64,000 nt of DNA from Rhabditophanes sp. KR3021 (lineage: Eukaryota; Nematoda; Chromadorea; Rhabditida; Alloionematidae). Each line of letters begins with the position of its first letter. Position 1 is the first letter of the stretch. Both the position numbers and the translations under genes were made by a program. The notes beneath the pieces were generated by a model. That model saw only the letters and a program-made list of their open reading frames with translations, made no database searches and was not told the origin of the DNA. The stretch is taken from positions 1,116,001 to 1,180,000 of the forward strand of contig CAUJLY010000005.1 in the NCBI GenBank assembly GCA_963281155.1. The letters run 5' to 3'. Below are positions 1-13,445 of this stretch, in pieces.

Positions 1-543
1 ATCCGTCTGCTAACTTATGGACTAGGGGGAGAAGCGTGGCTCAATTTCATTGGAAATGAATTCGGCCATCCTGAATGGTTGGATTTTCCAAGGGTTGGCA
101 ATGACAATTCCTTCCATTATTGCAGAAGACAGTTCTCTCTCGTTGACAACCAAGCTTTGCGGTACAAATTTTTGAATAATTGGGACCGGGAAGTTAATGC
201 ACTAGAAATCAGAACCCAATTCCTCTCTCACGGACCTGCCTTTGTTTCCTGTAAACATCAACAGGACAAAGTCATTACCTTCGACAGGAATAATGTTATC
301 TTCATTTTCAACTTCCACCCCACTCAGTCCTTCGCAGGATACAGAGTTGCCATTAATGAACCGGGAAAGTATAAGACTACTTTGCAATCGGATGATTGCA
401 GATTCGGTGGACACAACAGAATTGAAGATCAGGAATTGGTCTATCAAACTACTCCGGGTCAATTTAATGGACGGGCACATTCATTATTGACTTACATTCC
501 ATCTCGGACTTGCATTGTTATGGTTAAAGTTGACGATCTTTGA
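1..543 (+). CDS. GBE1: 1,4-alpha-glucan branching enzyme, C-terminal part (gene starts before window)
   Basis: The frame is open from base 1 to a TGA at 541-543, so only the last 180 residues or so are present. The enzyme transfers alpha-1,4-glucan segments to form alpha-1,6 branches in cytosolic glycogen. What is visible is the strongly conserved end of the catalytic barrel (NEFGHPEWLDFPR, then NDNSFHYCRRQF and a DNQALRYKFLNNWD helix) and the C-terminal beta domain with VITFDRNNVIFIFNFHP and DCRFGGHNRI. The catalytic residues lie upstream of the window. The match to the family is continuous with no break. No intron falls in this segment. An AATAAA-like site follows at about 606. Confidence 0.95.
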   Translation: MRLLTYGLGGEAWLNFIGNEFGHPEWLDFPRVGNDNSFHYCRRQFSLVDNQALRYKFLNNWDREVNALEIRTQFLSHGPAFVSCKHQQDKVITFDRNNVIFIFNFHPTQSFAGYRVAINEPGKYKTTLQSDDCRFGGHNRIEDQELVYQTTPGQFNGRAHSLLTYIPSRTCIVMVKVDDL

Positions 544-780
544 GTTATTAATTGTAAGGTGGGATTCACTAAGATATATAGCAATTAAATGACAATATAT
601 TAAAATAATAAAACTTTTTAATAAGCCAAACTCTATTTTAATTCGTTTAATAATCTCATTTCCTTTCTTCTAAAGAAGCACAATTCCAACCCTTATCCTT
701 TTTAACAACAAACTAAAATAGCATCTCTGTTGACCAGTCTGAGTTAAGTTTCCGCACAAACATATCTTATTAATTACTAA
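544..780. other. intergenic spacer between GBE1 and HINFP
   Basis: AT-rich spacer of about 240 bp holding the 3' untranslated region of GBE1 and the probable promoter of the next gene. I see no coding signal in it. Confidence 0.6.
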
Positions 781-2022
781 ATGGACGATGCCTCATTATC
801 ATTTTCCTTCGGCCCAAACTCTTGGTTTTCTATTGTATCAAATACCCACTACCCTAATCATGTGCTCTCTATAGGTTGCCAATGGAACGGCTGCACCAAA
901 ACAACCAATCATGACCATGAAATGATTGAACATGTTCGGCAGCATGTTAAATCAACCGAAATAATGTTTACTCAATATCCACAAGTTAGATGTGCTATTA
1001 ATGGGTGTCAATTTGATTTTGGAACTTTTCAAGAGTATGAATTACATCTATCTTATCATATGTATACTTTGAAACTACAATTTGCTGGTTATGTAAATGT
1101 GATTAGCAAGACGGCGATAGATGAATTGGAGACATGCGGGTTTGTTTTGCAGAAGACGGCGCAGTTTTCGGAATGTCCGTTGCCTTGCCAGTGGAGGGGG
1201 TGTAATTCTACTTTTAATGATTTGATTGAGTTGTATCAACATATTGATAACCATATTAATTCGTTTCCGAGGAAAGGAATAGGTAAGGATACTCCGTTTA
1301 TTTGTCAATGGGAAGATTGTTGCGAGGAGTTTGGATTCAAACAGAAGATAGGACGTCATATTGTAACTCATGTGGGGATCAAAAAGTGTGCTTGTCCATT
1401 CTGCGGGACTAAATTCAATGAATTTGCCAGACTAAAAGAACACATGGGTAGAAAAGTACTGAAACCATCAGACGCCAAATACACTTGCTCAATTTGTGAT
1501 GAAAAGTTCAAACTTGAAAAGGTTATGATCAATCATTACAAACGTCATTTCAAAAAGAATATCTGTTCAATTTGCGATTCAGCTCATCAAAACACAACTG
1601 AATTAATCAGACACATTGAAGCTGTACACGCGGGACCGAAAAAATTTACTTGCCAAAATTGTCTGAAAGACTATACGAATCAAAATTCGTTTCGATCTCA
1701 TTGTAACAAATGTGGAAACAAGGACAAACCCTATAAATGTTCGCAATGCTCATGTGCGTATGCCACAGAAGTCGCCTTAAACAAGCATTTGACCGAACGA
1801 CACATGAAAGCTGGGCTAGTTAACTTGTACATTTGCCATTTATGTGATGATGAAAGCGTTTTTACGGGTGGAAAGCAATTAGGAATTCATCTCAAAGGAC
1901 ATGGGTTACCTGTGCCAAAAGGATTTACAAGATATAATTTCCGAAGACATCAAGATGGTTATTACCGATTGCAGCTTGAACCTAAAATGAGACATCAACT
2001 TGAGCTGCCTAATACATCCTAA
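781..2022 (+). CDS. HINFP: Histone H4 transcription factor-like C2H2 zinc finger protein
   Basis: Single-exon 413-residue protein with about nine C2H2-type fingers from roughly residue 33 to 370. In vertebrates HINFP is a nuclear DNA-binding protein that activates histone H4 genes at the G1/S transition. The call rests on the finger order: two early fingers with an insert between the cysteines (CQWNGC, CQWRGC, CQWEDC), then compact fingers (CPFCGTKF, CSICDEKF, CQNCLKDY, CSQCSCAY). The diagnostic C-terminal tail RYNFRRHQDGYYRLQ resembles the RFRYKEHEDGYMRLQ tail of known HINFP. The ATG at 781 follows a stop-rich leader. The stop codon (2020-2022) lies inside an 18-bp tandem repeat. Confidence 0.85.
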   Translation: MDDASLSFSFGPNSWFSIVSNTHYPNHVLSIGCQWNGCTKTTNHDHEMIEHVRQHVKSTEIMFTQYPQVRCAINGCQFDFGTFQEYELHLSYHMYTLKLQFAGYVNVISKTAIDELETCGFVLQKTAQFSECPLPCQWRGCNSTFNDLIELYQHIDNHINSFPRKGIGKDTPFICQWEDCCEEFGFKQKIGRHIVTHVGIKKCACPFCGTKFNEFARLKEHMGRKVLKPSDAKYTCSICDEKFKLEKVMINHYKRHFKKNICSICDSAHQNTTELIRHIEAVHAGPKKFTCQNCLKDYTNQNSFRSHCNKCGNKDKPYKCSQCSCAYATEVALNKHLTERHMKAGLVNLYICHLCDDESVFTGGKQLGIHLKGHGLPVPKGFTRYNFRRHQDGYYRLQLEPKMRHQLELPNTS

Positions 2023-2070
2023 TTTTTATATACATCCTAATTTTTATATACGTTCTAATTTGATTATATA
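2015..2070. repeat. 18-bp tandem repeat overlapping the HINFP stop codon
   Basis: The unit catcctaatttttatata occurs exactly at 2015-2032 and 2033-2050, followed by a diverged third copy from 2051. The first unit begins in the last sense codons and contains the TAA stop; the rest is 3' untranslated sequence. Confidence 0.85.
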
Positions 2071-2255
2071 CATTTCGACTACTTTAGTCTTTAATAAAAT
2101 ATTACTAAACAATATAATCATCACCATATACTAATAAAGACAGTCAAAACAAAGCCATTAAAGTTGTTAAACATAATGTTTTAATGTGATTGTATATTGT
2201 TTTATTCTATCAAAAAGAAGCCAGATCTTATTTTAATAATTTTAGTTGTCGTTAA

Positions 2256-3516
2256 ATGGTTGGTGGTAGACAGTTAGTTGTGGTATGGATGATTTGTTTA
2301 GGATTGATTGTGGAAGGGTAAGTTTTTTTAATTAGATAAATTGAATTTTAAAAGAAATCTTACTTTTCATCGTTTCGAGGCAATTGTTAACAAAAAGAAA
2401 AGTCGAGCCATATCGAAGCCTACTAAAATGACTATTAATATTCCTTCGCATAAATTGATAAGAAATGAAGAAGATGAAGATGAACCAGTGGTAGATGATT
2501 GGGAGATCTTCAAAAGTTCCTACTATAAATTGTTCACCAACAAGTCCATTGAAACTATGCATGAAAAACAATACCAACGACTGGTGGATCAAATCAAAAT
2601 GCACAATGATTTGTTCAAACAAGGAAAATCTACGTACGAAATGGGCATTAATGAATTTGCTGATTACACCGAGGAAGAGTACCAGATGTTAGAAGGTGTC
2701 AAGTTTACGATGGATGATTTGAAGAATACAGATGTTGTGGAAGCATTTGCTCCCATTAATGGGCAGAATTTTACCGTATTTGGAGCCTTGCCGGATGAAG
2801 TTGATTGGAGAAAGAGGGGATATGTTAGTCCTGTAAAGTCACAAAGGAAATGTGGTTCTTGCCATATATGGAGTGTAAATTACTTCTATTTATTTCTGCT
2901 TTTAATTTATTGTAGGCAATAGGAGCTATTGAGGGGGCATACAAAAAGAAAACAGGTAAATTAATTTCATTGTCAGTTCAACAAGTATTGGATTGTACTC
3001 CAAATAACGCTTGTTTGGGAGGTTGGATGACAACAACTTATGATTACTTAAAGAAAATCAAAGGCGTTGAAAGTGATGCTTCATATCCTTATAAAGCAAG
3101 GAAAAATAAATGTGCATACAAGAAGGCAAAATCAGTAACTTCAATAAAAGGCTTCATTAATATCAAGTCTGGGGATGAAGATGCCTTGAAATATGCTATT
3201 GCAACTCATGGACCCGTGGCAGCAGCTATAGATGCTTCCAGACCTGGCTTCAAAAGTTACAAAAGAGGTGTTTACTTTGACAAAAATTGTTCCTCAACTG
3301 CTTTAACCCATGCTATTTTAATTGTTGGATATGGAAAAGATAAGAAATTGGGGGATTATTATTTGATAAAGAATAGTTGGTCAACTACTTTTGGAATGAA
3401 AGGTTATATGAAGTTGGCAAGGAATAAAAATAATCACTGCGTATGTTTTAATAAAATTTACTTACTAATTACTTTTAAAGGGAATTGCCACTGGTGCCTC
3501 GGTTCCTTTGTTATAG
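2256..3516 (+). CDS. Secreted cathepsin L-like cysteine protease (4 exons)
   Basis: Papain-family (C1A) endopeptidase made as a secreted zymogen of 380 residues. My exon model is 2256-2317, 2355-2874, 2916-3440 and 3481-3516, with introns of 37, 41 and 40 bp, all GT..AG and in frame. Exon 1 encodes a hydrophobic signal peptide (VVVWMICLGLIVEG). The inhibitor-type propeptide has the usual NEFADYTEEE motif. In the mature enzyme the oxyanion Gln and nucleophile Cys lie in SQRKCGSC, the catalytic His in THAILIVGYG and the Asn in IKNSWS. The last exon adds the typical GIATGASVPLL end. The residue after the nucleophile is His where most relatives have Trp (CGSCHIWS rather than CGSCWAFS). Confidence 0.9.
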
Positions 3517-3681
3517 TGAAATCAATTTTAAAAAATTACAAATATCGGAAGCCATTATTTATGTTGAAGCATACAACTTAATCTGTTTCGAATTCCTATT
3601 TTTGTATTTTGTTGTTTTTAGTTAGTATAATAAATTCGAATAATAAATAAATAAAACATCTTTATTGCATGTTTTTTACAG

Positions 3682-3841
3682 GGTAAAAGTATTATGTAAA
3701 GCAAGAGTTTGTGGAAATTTAAATAGTTTGTTACCTGGTTTTAACGAAGAAAGTGCTGAAGCTCAATGGGAAGTAAAAAGATTTAGAGATAATGGTGGAA
3801 ATATGTTGTTGGATTTGGAATATAATGAGGCAATGATATAA
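3682..3841 (+). other. orphan exon-like open frame after a splice acceptor
   Basis: A strong acceptor (ttttttacag, ending 3681) is followed by 53 open codons to a TAA at 3839-3841, reading VKVLCKARVCGNLN at the start and NGGNMLLDLEYNEAMI at the end. It cannot join the cathepsin gene in phase, and I find no upstream exon. It may be the remnant last exon of a lost gene or chance. I do not recognise the peptide. Confidence 0.3.
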
Positions 3842-4142
3842 TTGCTAAAAAAACTTTAATCTGATTTATATAATTAAGCAATTGAATGGTGGTGAAAGTG
3901 AAATTATGGAAGTTCTGCATTACAAATACCTAAGCAATACAAAAATAGTTGCTTGAACATCAATCAAGAAAGACCTAATTCCGCGATTTTTGAACGAAAC
4001 CTGTAATTTATTAAATTGACATCATTTATATAGTGCTAATTACATCAAAATTTTATAAAATACTTTATTTAAGAGTATTGACTTGATTATAAAAAAATTA
4101 AATTGAAAGAATGATTATAAAAAATAAATAGTGTCCACATGT

Positions 4143-6282
<2,140 letters not shown>

Positions 6283-6298
6283 TTAGTACCTATAAATA

Positions 6299-7105
6299 GA
6301 AAGATTAGAATAAGCTGGAAAAGATACATTAAAATACATATTATGTTCCGCAAACAAACATGAGTAATAGCTTTTTGAAATGATCTTACGAAACGTTTCT
6401 TGGCAAGAGTATGTTGTTGGTATGGAGTACCCTTAAAATATCAAGTAGACAGCGGATAGTAAACAGTCTTCAATTAAGCCGATATTCATAAGTAAATTAA
6501 AAAGGTATTTAAAAAGAAGATATGGCATTTTTAAAAGTGCTTCTTGAAACCGAATTTATCTCACTAAGATGCCCTATGGCAGTATGGGGAGGCAACATAA
6601 GAGAATAAGGGTATGAGCATATACATAGTATTTAGGTAGTAAACAACTATACTTAACTACATCGTACATAAATAATTTAATTACCTTGAAACCTACTGGT
6701 ATCCTTAATAGCATTTTTAGCATGCTTTCCATTATAACACCTGGCAATACCATGCTTTATTAAAATAAATTACGATTTAACTTGATATACGAACATGACC
6801 TAATTTGTACAAGTTTTATCTACCATTTTCGACATCTGTTTATAAAAACATGCTTTCAAAGTCTCTAATCCAAAGTTTAGTTTAAATACCCTAACTTACC
6901 AAATACTCTATTTATTCTTGAAGGTTGCCACCATTCGCGTTCTTAATTGTATGCACTTACTTTCAAACAACTAAAGCCACTTCCTTCCAATCCCAATCCT
7001 TAACCGATTGTCTTTGGAAACGAGTACCTTTTATTTAAATTGAAACGACCATCAAAATAATTAGTTTATCAAATCCTTATTTAAAGTAGTGATCATCAAT
7101 TACAA
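6299..7105. promoter_or_regulatory. divergent promoter region between PRPF4B and WDR36
   Basis: About 800 bp without a convincing reading frame between two genes that start in opposite directions, so it should contain both promoters. An acceptor-like ctatttatag just before the PRPF4B ATG (about 6291) suggests a 5' untranslated intron or trans-splice site. No other element is recognised. Confidence 0.45.
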
Positions 7106-9875
7106 ATGACACATATTTTCGAACCTACAAGAATCGTAGGCCAAGTCTCCACAGGCATTCCTTTCGCCACGGAGTACGAAGCCAACTGCTCGAGGATGGG
7201 TCTAATTTACGTTCCTGTTGAAAATACAGTTTCAGTATATTCGATGCGTCCAATTAAATTGAGGCATTCAACGACTCCTACACAAGAAAAGATTAGTCTG
7301 GTTGTTGTTTACAAGCATCGCCTTTATGCTGTTGCTGGAGATGAGTTGATGGTGTATGAACAGAAAAAATTTGTAAGTTTTGATTGACATTTGACTATAT
7401 TTTATTTGTTCTTTATAGTGCACTCAAACTCATAAATTGGCGGGAGAAGCACTGGCTGTAATGCCAATTGGCGAGACTGTCGTAATAGTCTATAAGAATG
7501 GCGAGGTAACTTCACACGAGCTGGAGACATTTCAGGTCCTCAACACTTTTACCAATCCACCTTCCTTTATCCCTACAACAGCCCTTCACCCTCACACGTA
7601 CGTCAACAAAGTCTTACTCACCTCCCAAACGGGGAAACTGCGCTTGATCAACTACAAGAAGGGGCTGTTGGTGCATGAGTTTCAAGAAACCAAGTTGTCA
7701 ATGGATTCAATTACTGCCTCCTGCCAGTCACCTGCTGTAGATGTAATAGCCTTTGGGTTTAGCACGGGTTTAATTACGCTAAGAAACATCAAACTCGACC
7801 TAAATTTGATGTCATTCATGCAGGATGGCCAAATTACCGGAATTACCTTTAGATCGGATGGAGTTGACTCGATGATTACATCATCAGATGAAGGTTCTCT
7901 CGCTGTTTGGGACTTGAATGAAAAATGTTTGGTAGGAATGAAGACGAAAGCTCACGAAGGTAGAATCGTCAAGATTGAATGTGTCAAGGGACAGCCGTTC
8001 TTGCTTTCTTCAGGAGAAGACAACAAATTTGTTAAATGGTCTTTCGAACAGGATCAGTCTTTGCCGGAAGCTCATACTATCGTCGAAGGACATGCTAAGG
8101 AGATGACCTATGTTAAGTACATCGACAACCGTGTTATTGTCTCTGCTTCAAGGGATGGCACCCTACGCAAGAACTCCGCAAAAGGGCCGATGTTCTTCAA
8201 AAGATTAGGCCGTGGAGAACAATCAAAGAAGAAATATGTAGGCGGAAACTCTTACAAGCAAACCTTCCTGAATCCAATCGTCGAAATTAGTGGAAATGTC
8301 GCTAGAGAACATGCGTGGGACAATATCGTCTGCAGACATGAAGATTCGCCTTTGATTAGTTGCTGGTCTACTTCGAAAGATACTCAGGGGAAGATCATCT
8401 TGTTTGGGGAACAATTCTTCAAGGATCCAAAATTCAGTGCAATTGTTGCAACTGCTGTGTCGATGTCGAGCTGCGGAAACTTTGCCTATGTTGGCTACTC
8501 TACTGGTCATGTTTATTGCTTCAATATCCAGTCTGGCCTCTTTAGATTTGCTTTGGTTGATTCCTGCTTGGGAGAAAAGGAGATTTGCGTTAATGGTAGT
8601 GTGATTGCTGTTTGCTCTGATATCGGGAACAGCCGCATTGTTGTTGTCAGTCAAAACGGACACATGGCCTTCTTCGACAGAGAGCAGCATGCCAAATTGG
8701 TCAAGAGAATGTCCTCCCAGATGAATGTTGTTGCTGTCTGCCTAAACCAAACAAACAATCTTCTTGCCGTTGCCTCACAAAACGGAGATCTTGCCTTAAT
8801 CGACACAGTTAACTTCAAAGTTGGTAGGAAATTCACGGGGGCTCACAAAAACACCATTATTACTGCAATGACTCAATCTCCAGATGGGAAATGGTTGGTT
8901 AGTTGCGATCGAGAAAAGAAGATCAAGGTTTGGGATTTGGTTGTTTCGGAGTTGTTGGACGTTATTTTGATGCCTGAAGTCGTGATCGGTGTTGCGTTTA
9001 GTGAAGACGGAGCTTTCTTGAGCACTATCTTGGAGGGAAAGTCGTATGTCTACGTTTGGAGCAACAGGTCATTCTATGACGACAATTTCGCACCAAAAGC
9101 TATTCGTGACTATGGATTTACTCCTACTGAAACCACTTCTTTGCCGCAATTTGAATTGATGGGAGATGAAACGTTGGACGCACCAATCACCGACACTTCC
9201 ATCGAACTAATGGAAACATTCGACATTTCAACCCTTGCAATTAGAGGTGACAATCTGTTAACCCTCTCCGAACTTCCCGAAACTCGCTGGGCCAATCTTC
9301 CCTACTTAGACGACATCAAAGAAAGAAACAAGCCCACTGCAGCCATCACTAAACCCAAAAATGCCCCTTTCTTCCTTCCAACCATCCAAACAATGAATGG
9401 CTTCGAATTCGCTAAGATTGAAGACAATTCTGGAGAAAGAGAGATTGCGGTGGCGAAAAAGAGGCAAAACTTGGAGTTAATGACTAGTTTCGCGGCCCAA
9501 TTGGTTGAATGTGATGGGGGTGAGTTGTTTGAAAAGACATTTAATGAGCTAAAGGAAATGACTGTCTCTTCGATTGAGTACCAATTGAAAACTTTACCTT
9601 ACTCTGCTTTGTCCAAATTCTTTCAAATGATGACATTGCAGTTGAAGACCAAACACCAATTCGAGTTAGTTGAATACTACGTAGCTACTGTCATGAAAAA
9701 CCACCGCTCCCAACTATGGTCAAATGAAGAAGCTGAGGATGACAAAGAAGTCCGTGAATTGACTGAGGCGATCGATGAGTACTCCAGAGTCAGTAAAGAT
9801 GTCTTCCTCCAATTAAATGGAATTGCTCCAAAGGTTTCCTCCATGTTGCGTTGGATCAAAAATTCGACTCTTTAA
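7106..9875 (+). CDS. WDR36: WDR36/UTP21 small-subunit processome WD-repeat protein (2 exons)
   Basis: Nucleolar U3 snoRNP component needed for 18S rRNA processing. Exons 7106-7372 and 7419-9875 with a 46-bp intron give 907 residues, near the family size. Two WD beta-propellers fill the first 620 residues or so; visible repeats include GSLAVWDLNEK, LLSSGEDNKFVKW, VIVSASRDGTL and WLVSCDREKKIKVWDL. The C-terminal Utp21 domain follows, with NAPFFLPTIQTMNGFEF and the alpha-helical end (LPYSALSKFFQMM). The start at 7106 is the first ATG and matches the family start (FEPTRIVGQVS). Codon use is richer in GC than the spacers around it. Confidence 0.95.
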
Positions 9876-10056
9876 TTTGTTTATTATTAATTGTTGTTAT
9901 TTTCTGTTAACTTTGATTGTGGAGTGCCACTCTCATATTTTTCATTTTTACTGTCTTTTAATTAGAATAGAATTTAATAAAATTTATTAATTCCAGAGAT
10001 CTTTATTCTTTATTGTGTTTACAAACAAAATCAAAACAAATTATAAAAGCAGAAAC

Positions 10057-11202
10057 TTAGGTGGTATACCGATCATTAAAAACCTCTAAAATCTTCTGCT
10101 TTGCATAATGCTTAGCCTCATTATTTAAACTATTCAAATCCATTATAACCGAAATAGCGTATGAAATATCCCCATCCATTAGTGCCTTCGGAACATTTAC
10201 TTTATTTGGAATGCCTTCAGACACCTCATCTACATGTCCATTGATGTGGTTTTGTTGGAGATTTCCATTTTGGTGTTGTTCATACTGATAATTTGGGGAG
10301 ATGGAGGGTGAGAAGTAATTTGTGTGAACACCATTCATCAATTCTTCACCTTCATGCGGATCCACCACAATCATGTCATTATTTACTTGCATTTCATTTG
10401 AATAACTTTGGTAGTCGTCGACAAGGAATTCACCTTGAACATCCATCATTTCTTCTAATTCATCAAGTTCCTTTTTTAGTTTTTGATCTTGCCTTTCTTC
10501 GACGTATGTTTCCATCCAAGTCATGTACTTGTACAGTGGCCAGACAGGCCCATTTCTCATATTCGGCGACATCATTCTTCTCCTCCTTTTTTCTCTGACA
10601 AACCTATCGCGAATCTTCTTCCATTGTTTGTACATATCTTGTACATTACCAGGGAATTGTAAGTTACTGATAATATTTGCCCAAACAACCATTCTTTGAC
10701 TAGATTGCCTATAGGCAGGATTCTTTGAGTCGTACAAACAAGGATGCTTTTTAACCTCTTCAATAATCTTTTGATAAAACATTGGATCATGATCCGCGGC
10801 CTGTTGAACTTCATGCTTTTGACAGGATCCGGGTTTAACGGCCTCTCTCTCCGTCATAAAAGGATTCAAAAAATGGAGATGCTTATAATACTGCCACGAT
10901 GGCAGGACCCCTCTCAACTTAGCCTTCTTCCTCTCCTTGCCATACTTGTCACGCAACTGCTTCCACTTCGAGTGCAACGTCCTCGAATCTCCATCAAAAG
11001 TAGGATCTACTCAAAGTATAAAAAATGACAAATCAATCAACTTACCTATACTCTTCATCTTCTCTAAAATCCTCACCCACAACTGTATCTTATACTCCGA
11101 ACTTCGGTATTTTTTGTCCTGCGAATCGTACAAACACGCATTTTGCTTCACAACTTCAATCAGCCCAGTCACAAATAATTCTTCATCCGCCAACGACGTC
11201 AT
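10057..11202 (-). CDS. Two-MADF-domain putative transcription regulator (2 exons)
   Basis: Exons 11202-11046 and 11006-10057 (intron 39 bp) encode 368 residues. Two MADF (Myb/SANT-like, Adf-1 type) domains are visible. The first is split by the intron: ELFVTGLIEVVKQNACLYD, then WVRILEKM, then WKQLRDKYGKERKK. The second is FYQKIIEEVKKHPCLYD, VVWANIISNL, then WKKIRDRFVREKRRR. MADF domains bind DNA in sequence-specific regulators. The C-terminal part is acidic and Asn/Gln-rich and may contain a short BESS-like helix, which I cannot confirm. The gene converges on WDR36 with about 180 bp between stops. Confidence 0.85.
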
Positions 11203-11478
11203 TTCTAGAGTAATAATTTAGTCAAAATGTCTGTCAACAAACAACATAAATCTTTGTAAATATTGTGCAGTTTAAAAAGGTTATTGGAACGAAGTATCCC
11301 TACTTCCTGTCAAAACTTTGTCACAACCAACTTAAACAAAACAAAATATGACAAGCAACTTTTATATGTGTGTGTATTTATTTATGAAAAGATAAAATGA
11401 ATCAATCAATCCCAAAACAATTTATAATATTTATCGCATTTCAATTAAACGACACAAATTTAATTAGACAACCAATAA

Positions 11479-12864
11479 TTAGTATGCATTGACATAGTAT
11501 TGTTGCTTTGTTGGGGATGATTTGCCGTAGGATTGTGTGTAACCTTTGGTCAATGGTGATCTTTTGATGGACTTGAAGTTGGCGTAGGGCATTTGGGAGA
11601 CGATGAGGTGGTCGATGTTGTGTGGTGTGCCTTGGTCGTGGCCCAGGACTTCGTTGATCTTCTTGATGGCTACGAAGAGGCGGTTGGAGGCGACGTCGCT
11701 GGAGGGGTCAGCTGTTTGGATGAGGACGTGGAGGGGAAGGTTGAAGTGCGATCCTCCTGGAAGTCGTTGGAGTTGAGCTTGTTTTGTGGTGTCTTTGATT
11801 GAGCCACGGCCGCGCACGAACATCTGGCAATCGGTCTCGCTTTCAAGAGCCTTAATCGTTATGCCTTTTGGTCCGATCAATTTGCCGATGATTGAGATGC
11901 CGGGTTCTTCCTGAAGCATCAGTTTGGCGGAAACAACGTACACGTCACCACCGTGGCTGGTGGGAGGTTGGTGGGGTGGAGATTGGTGTTGGTAGATAAT
12001 CTTTGGAGGAGCAGTCTCTTTGGTGGCAAAGCAATATTCGCTGGAGTTCTTGTTGTAGTAAGAAGTGTCTTTGTCGGTGGAATGCTTGATGATGGCGGAG
12101 TGGGGGCCTTGGGTATGGTGGTAATTGAAGTCGTTTCCCGAATTGTTGTGGCCATCAAATTGGAAGTTTCCGGAATTGTTGCCATCAAGTCGCTGTGCAA
12201 AGAAAGCGGGTTCGAAATTGTCCTTTTCTGGATTGATAGAGTACCTGCCGATGGGAGTGTCGTTTTGTCTTGGGAAAGGAAGATCGGTGTAATACTTGGC
12301 TAGATTTTTTTGAAAAGGAGGAGTTTTGGCGTTAGGGTCGTGATAGGTCATTGAAGGGCTGAAGTAGTTGGCGTCGAGATCGTGGAATTGCTCCTCGTTG
12401 GGGGTAAAGAAAGCTTCCTGGAGATTGTTCAGGGTTCTCTTGTCACCACCAACAGCTCTTTCCGAAGATTGGTAAAGTATATGTGGCAGATGAGGCATCG
12501 TCCCGTCTTGGTTTCTCTCATTAGAGTGGTGTTCAAAACGAGCAACTTCAGGAGACCCATCAATCATCATCTGATCATCCCCTACTCTGGTATGTCTCTG
12601 CTTCTCCACAAAGTTGAGAAACATCTCCTTCTTAGAAGAACTCGAAGACTGCGAGTGGCTACTTCCCTTCACGTCAGCAAGAGCCGACAGATGAGTTTGC
12701 AAAGTTTCGGCGTTCTCCTTGATCAAAGTATAAGTTGATATCTCCTTCTCCGAGTCTTTGATAAGTTTGGTCAACGTCTCAAAGTGAGATACAAAAGGGC
12801 TTGACCGATTGTGGGTTCCTTTCTGGCCATGGACAAATGATGAGTCAATGCCAAGGGAATCCAT
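11479..12864 (-). CDS. STAR-family KH-domain RNA-binding protein
   Basis: Single-exon 461-residue protein. The STAR-type KH domain lies near residues 310-410: GKLIGPKGITIKALE holds the GxxG-type RNA-binding loop, followed by VRGRGSIKD and FNLPLHVLIQ, as in quaking, GLD-1 and Sam68. An N-terminal helix (FVSHFETLTKLIKDSEKEI) is where QUA1 dimerisation helices lie. Between them is a long low-complexity region rich in Asn, His and Ser, and the C-terminus is basic with Tyr (SYGKSSPTKQQYY), reminiscent of Sam68-type tails. The likely role is mRNA splicing or translational control. Which STAR subgroup it belongs to cannot be settled by eye. Confidence 0.82.
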   Translation of the reverse strand: MDSLGIDSSFVHGQKGTHNRSSPFVSHFETLTKLIKDSEKEISTYTLIKENAETLQTHLSALADVKGSSHSQSSSSSKKEMFLNFVEKQRHTRVGDDQMMIDGSPEVARFEHHSNERNQDGTMPHLPHILYQSSERAVGGDKRTLNNLQEAFFTPNEEQFHDLDANYFSPSMTYHDPNAKTPPFQKNLAKYYTDLPFPRQNDTPIGRYSINPEKDNFEPAFFAQRLDGNNSGNFQFDGHNNSGNDFNYHHTQGPHSAIIKHSTDKDTSYYNKNSSEYCFATKETAPPKIIYQHQSPPHQPPTSHGGDVYVVSAKLMLQEEPGISIIGKLIGPKGITIKALESETDCQMFVRGRGSIKDTTKQAQLQRLPGGSHFNLPLHVLIQTADPSSDVASNRLFVAIKKINEVLGHDQGTPHNIDHLIVSQMPYANFKSIKRSPLTKGYTQSYGKSSPTKQQYYVNAY

Positions 12865-13125
12865 TGGATAGTTTGTAGAAGTAATTAAAAGTCACAAAAC
12901 GATAAATTGTTAATAAACAAGCTCAAAAAGACTTTGGACGTTCTTAAATTCTTTTCTTTGTGATGATCTTTGAATACATTTGTATGTAAATTATTGATAG
13001 GTAAATTTTGGAAAACATCTCAGTTTATTTACATTTGCAATTAATTTTGATAGACATGACTTCTATCGATACATTTCCTAAAGAAGAGATGTCTGAATCA
13101 TGATCACTCGTTAGATTTTCAAGTT
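12865..13125. other. spacer upstream of the STAR gene
   Basis: AT-rich spacer of 260 bp; probable promoter of the minus-strand KH gene. No specific element identified. Confidence 0.4.
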
Positions 13126-13445
13126 ATGCCTACCAGACAACGTGTCTTTCATTGGCGTTGTTTTTTATCTATAGTGGCGTTTTTAGTCTTGGGTTATACT
13201 TTTATGGCATTTGTCTATCTAGGAGACATCTTATCACAGGGGGTATCTTTTTGGATGGTTCATCACATGGGGTACATTGGAATATTGAAGACCAGCTCCT
13301 TTATGGTTGTATGAGTCGCTGGTATGCTGCTTGGTTTGGGTATGAGACATCTGAACAAAGGGGTCCAAGAATACATTCAATTCGTAATGTCCCATCCCAA
13401 TTCTTCGTACTTCACAACTTTTCAACTACAAAAGAAGAGAGATAA
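13126..13445 (+). other. possible small membrane-protein gene, frame unresolved
   Basis: Two overlapping plus-strand frames share this segment. One (from 13126) opens with a hydrophobic stretch CFLSIVAFLVLGYTFMAFVYLG. The other (from 13152, stop 13445) continues with GVHWNIEDQLLYGC and GPRIHSIRNVPSQFFVLHN. Together they resemble a small single-pass protein broken by a frameshift or joined through a short intron, and AATAAA-like signals follow the stop. I do not recognise the family. Confidence 0.3.

Noticed and set aside
8223..8690. 155-codon minus-strand frame
   Set aside because: Antisense to the well-supported WDR36 coding sequence; no independent features.
11953..12303. 116-codon plus-strand frame
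   Set aside because: Antisense to the low-complexity part of the STAR/KH gene.
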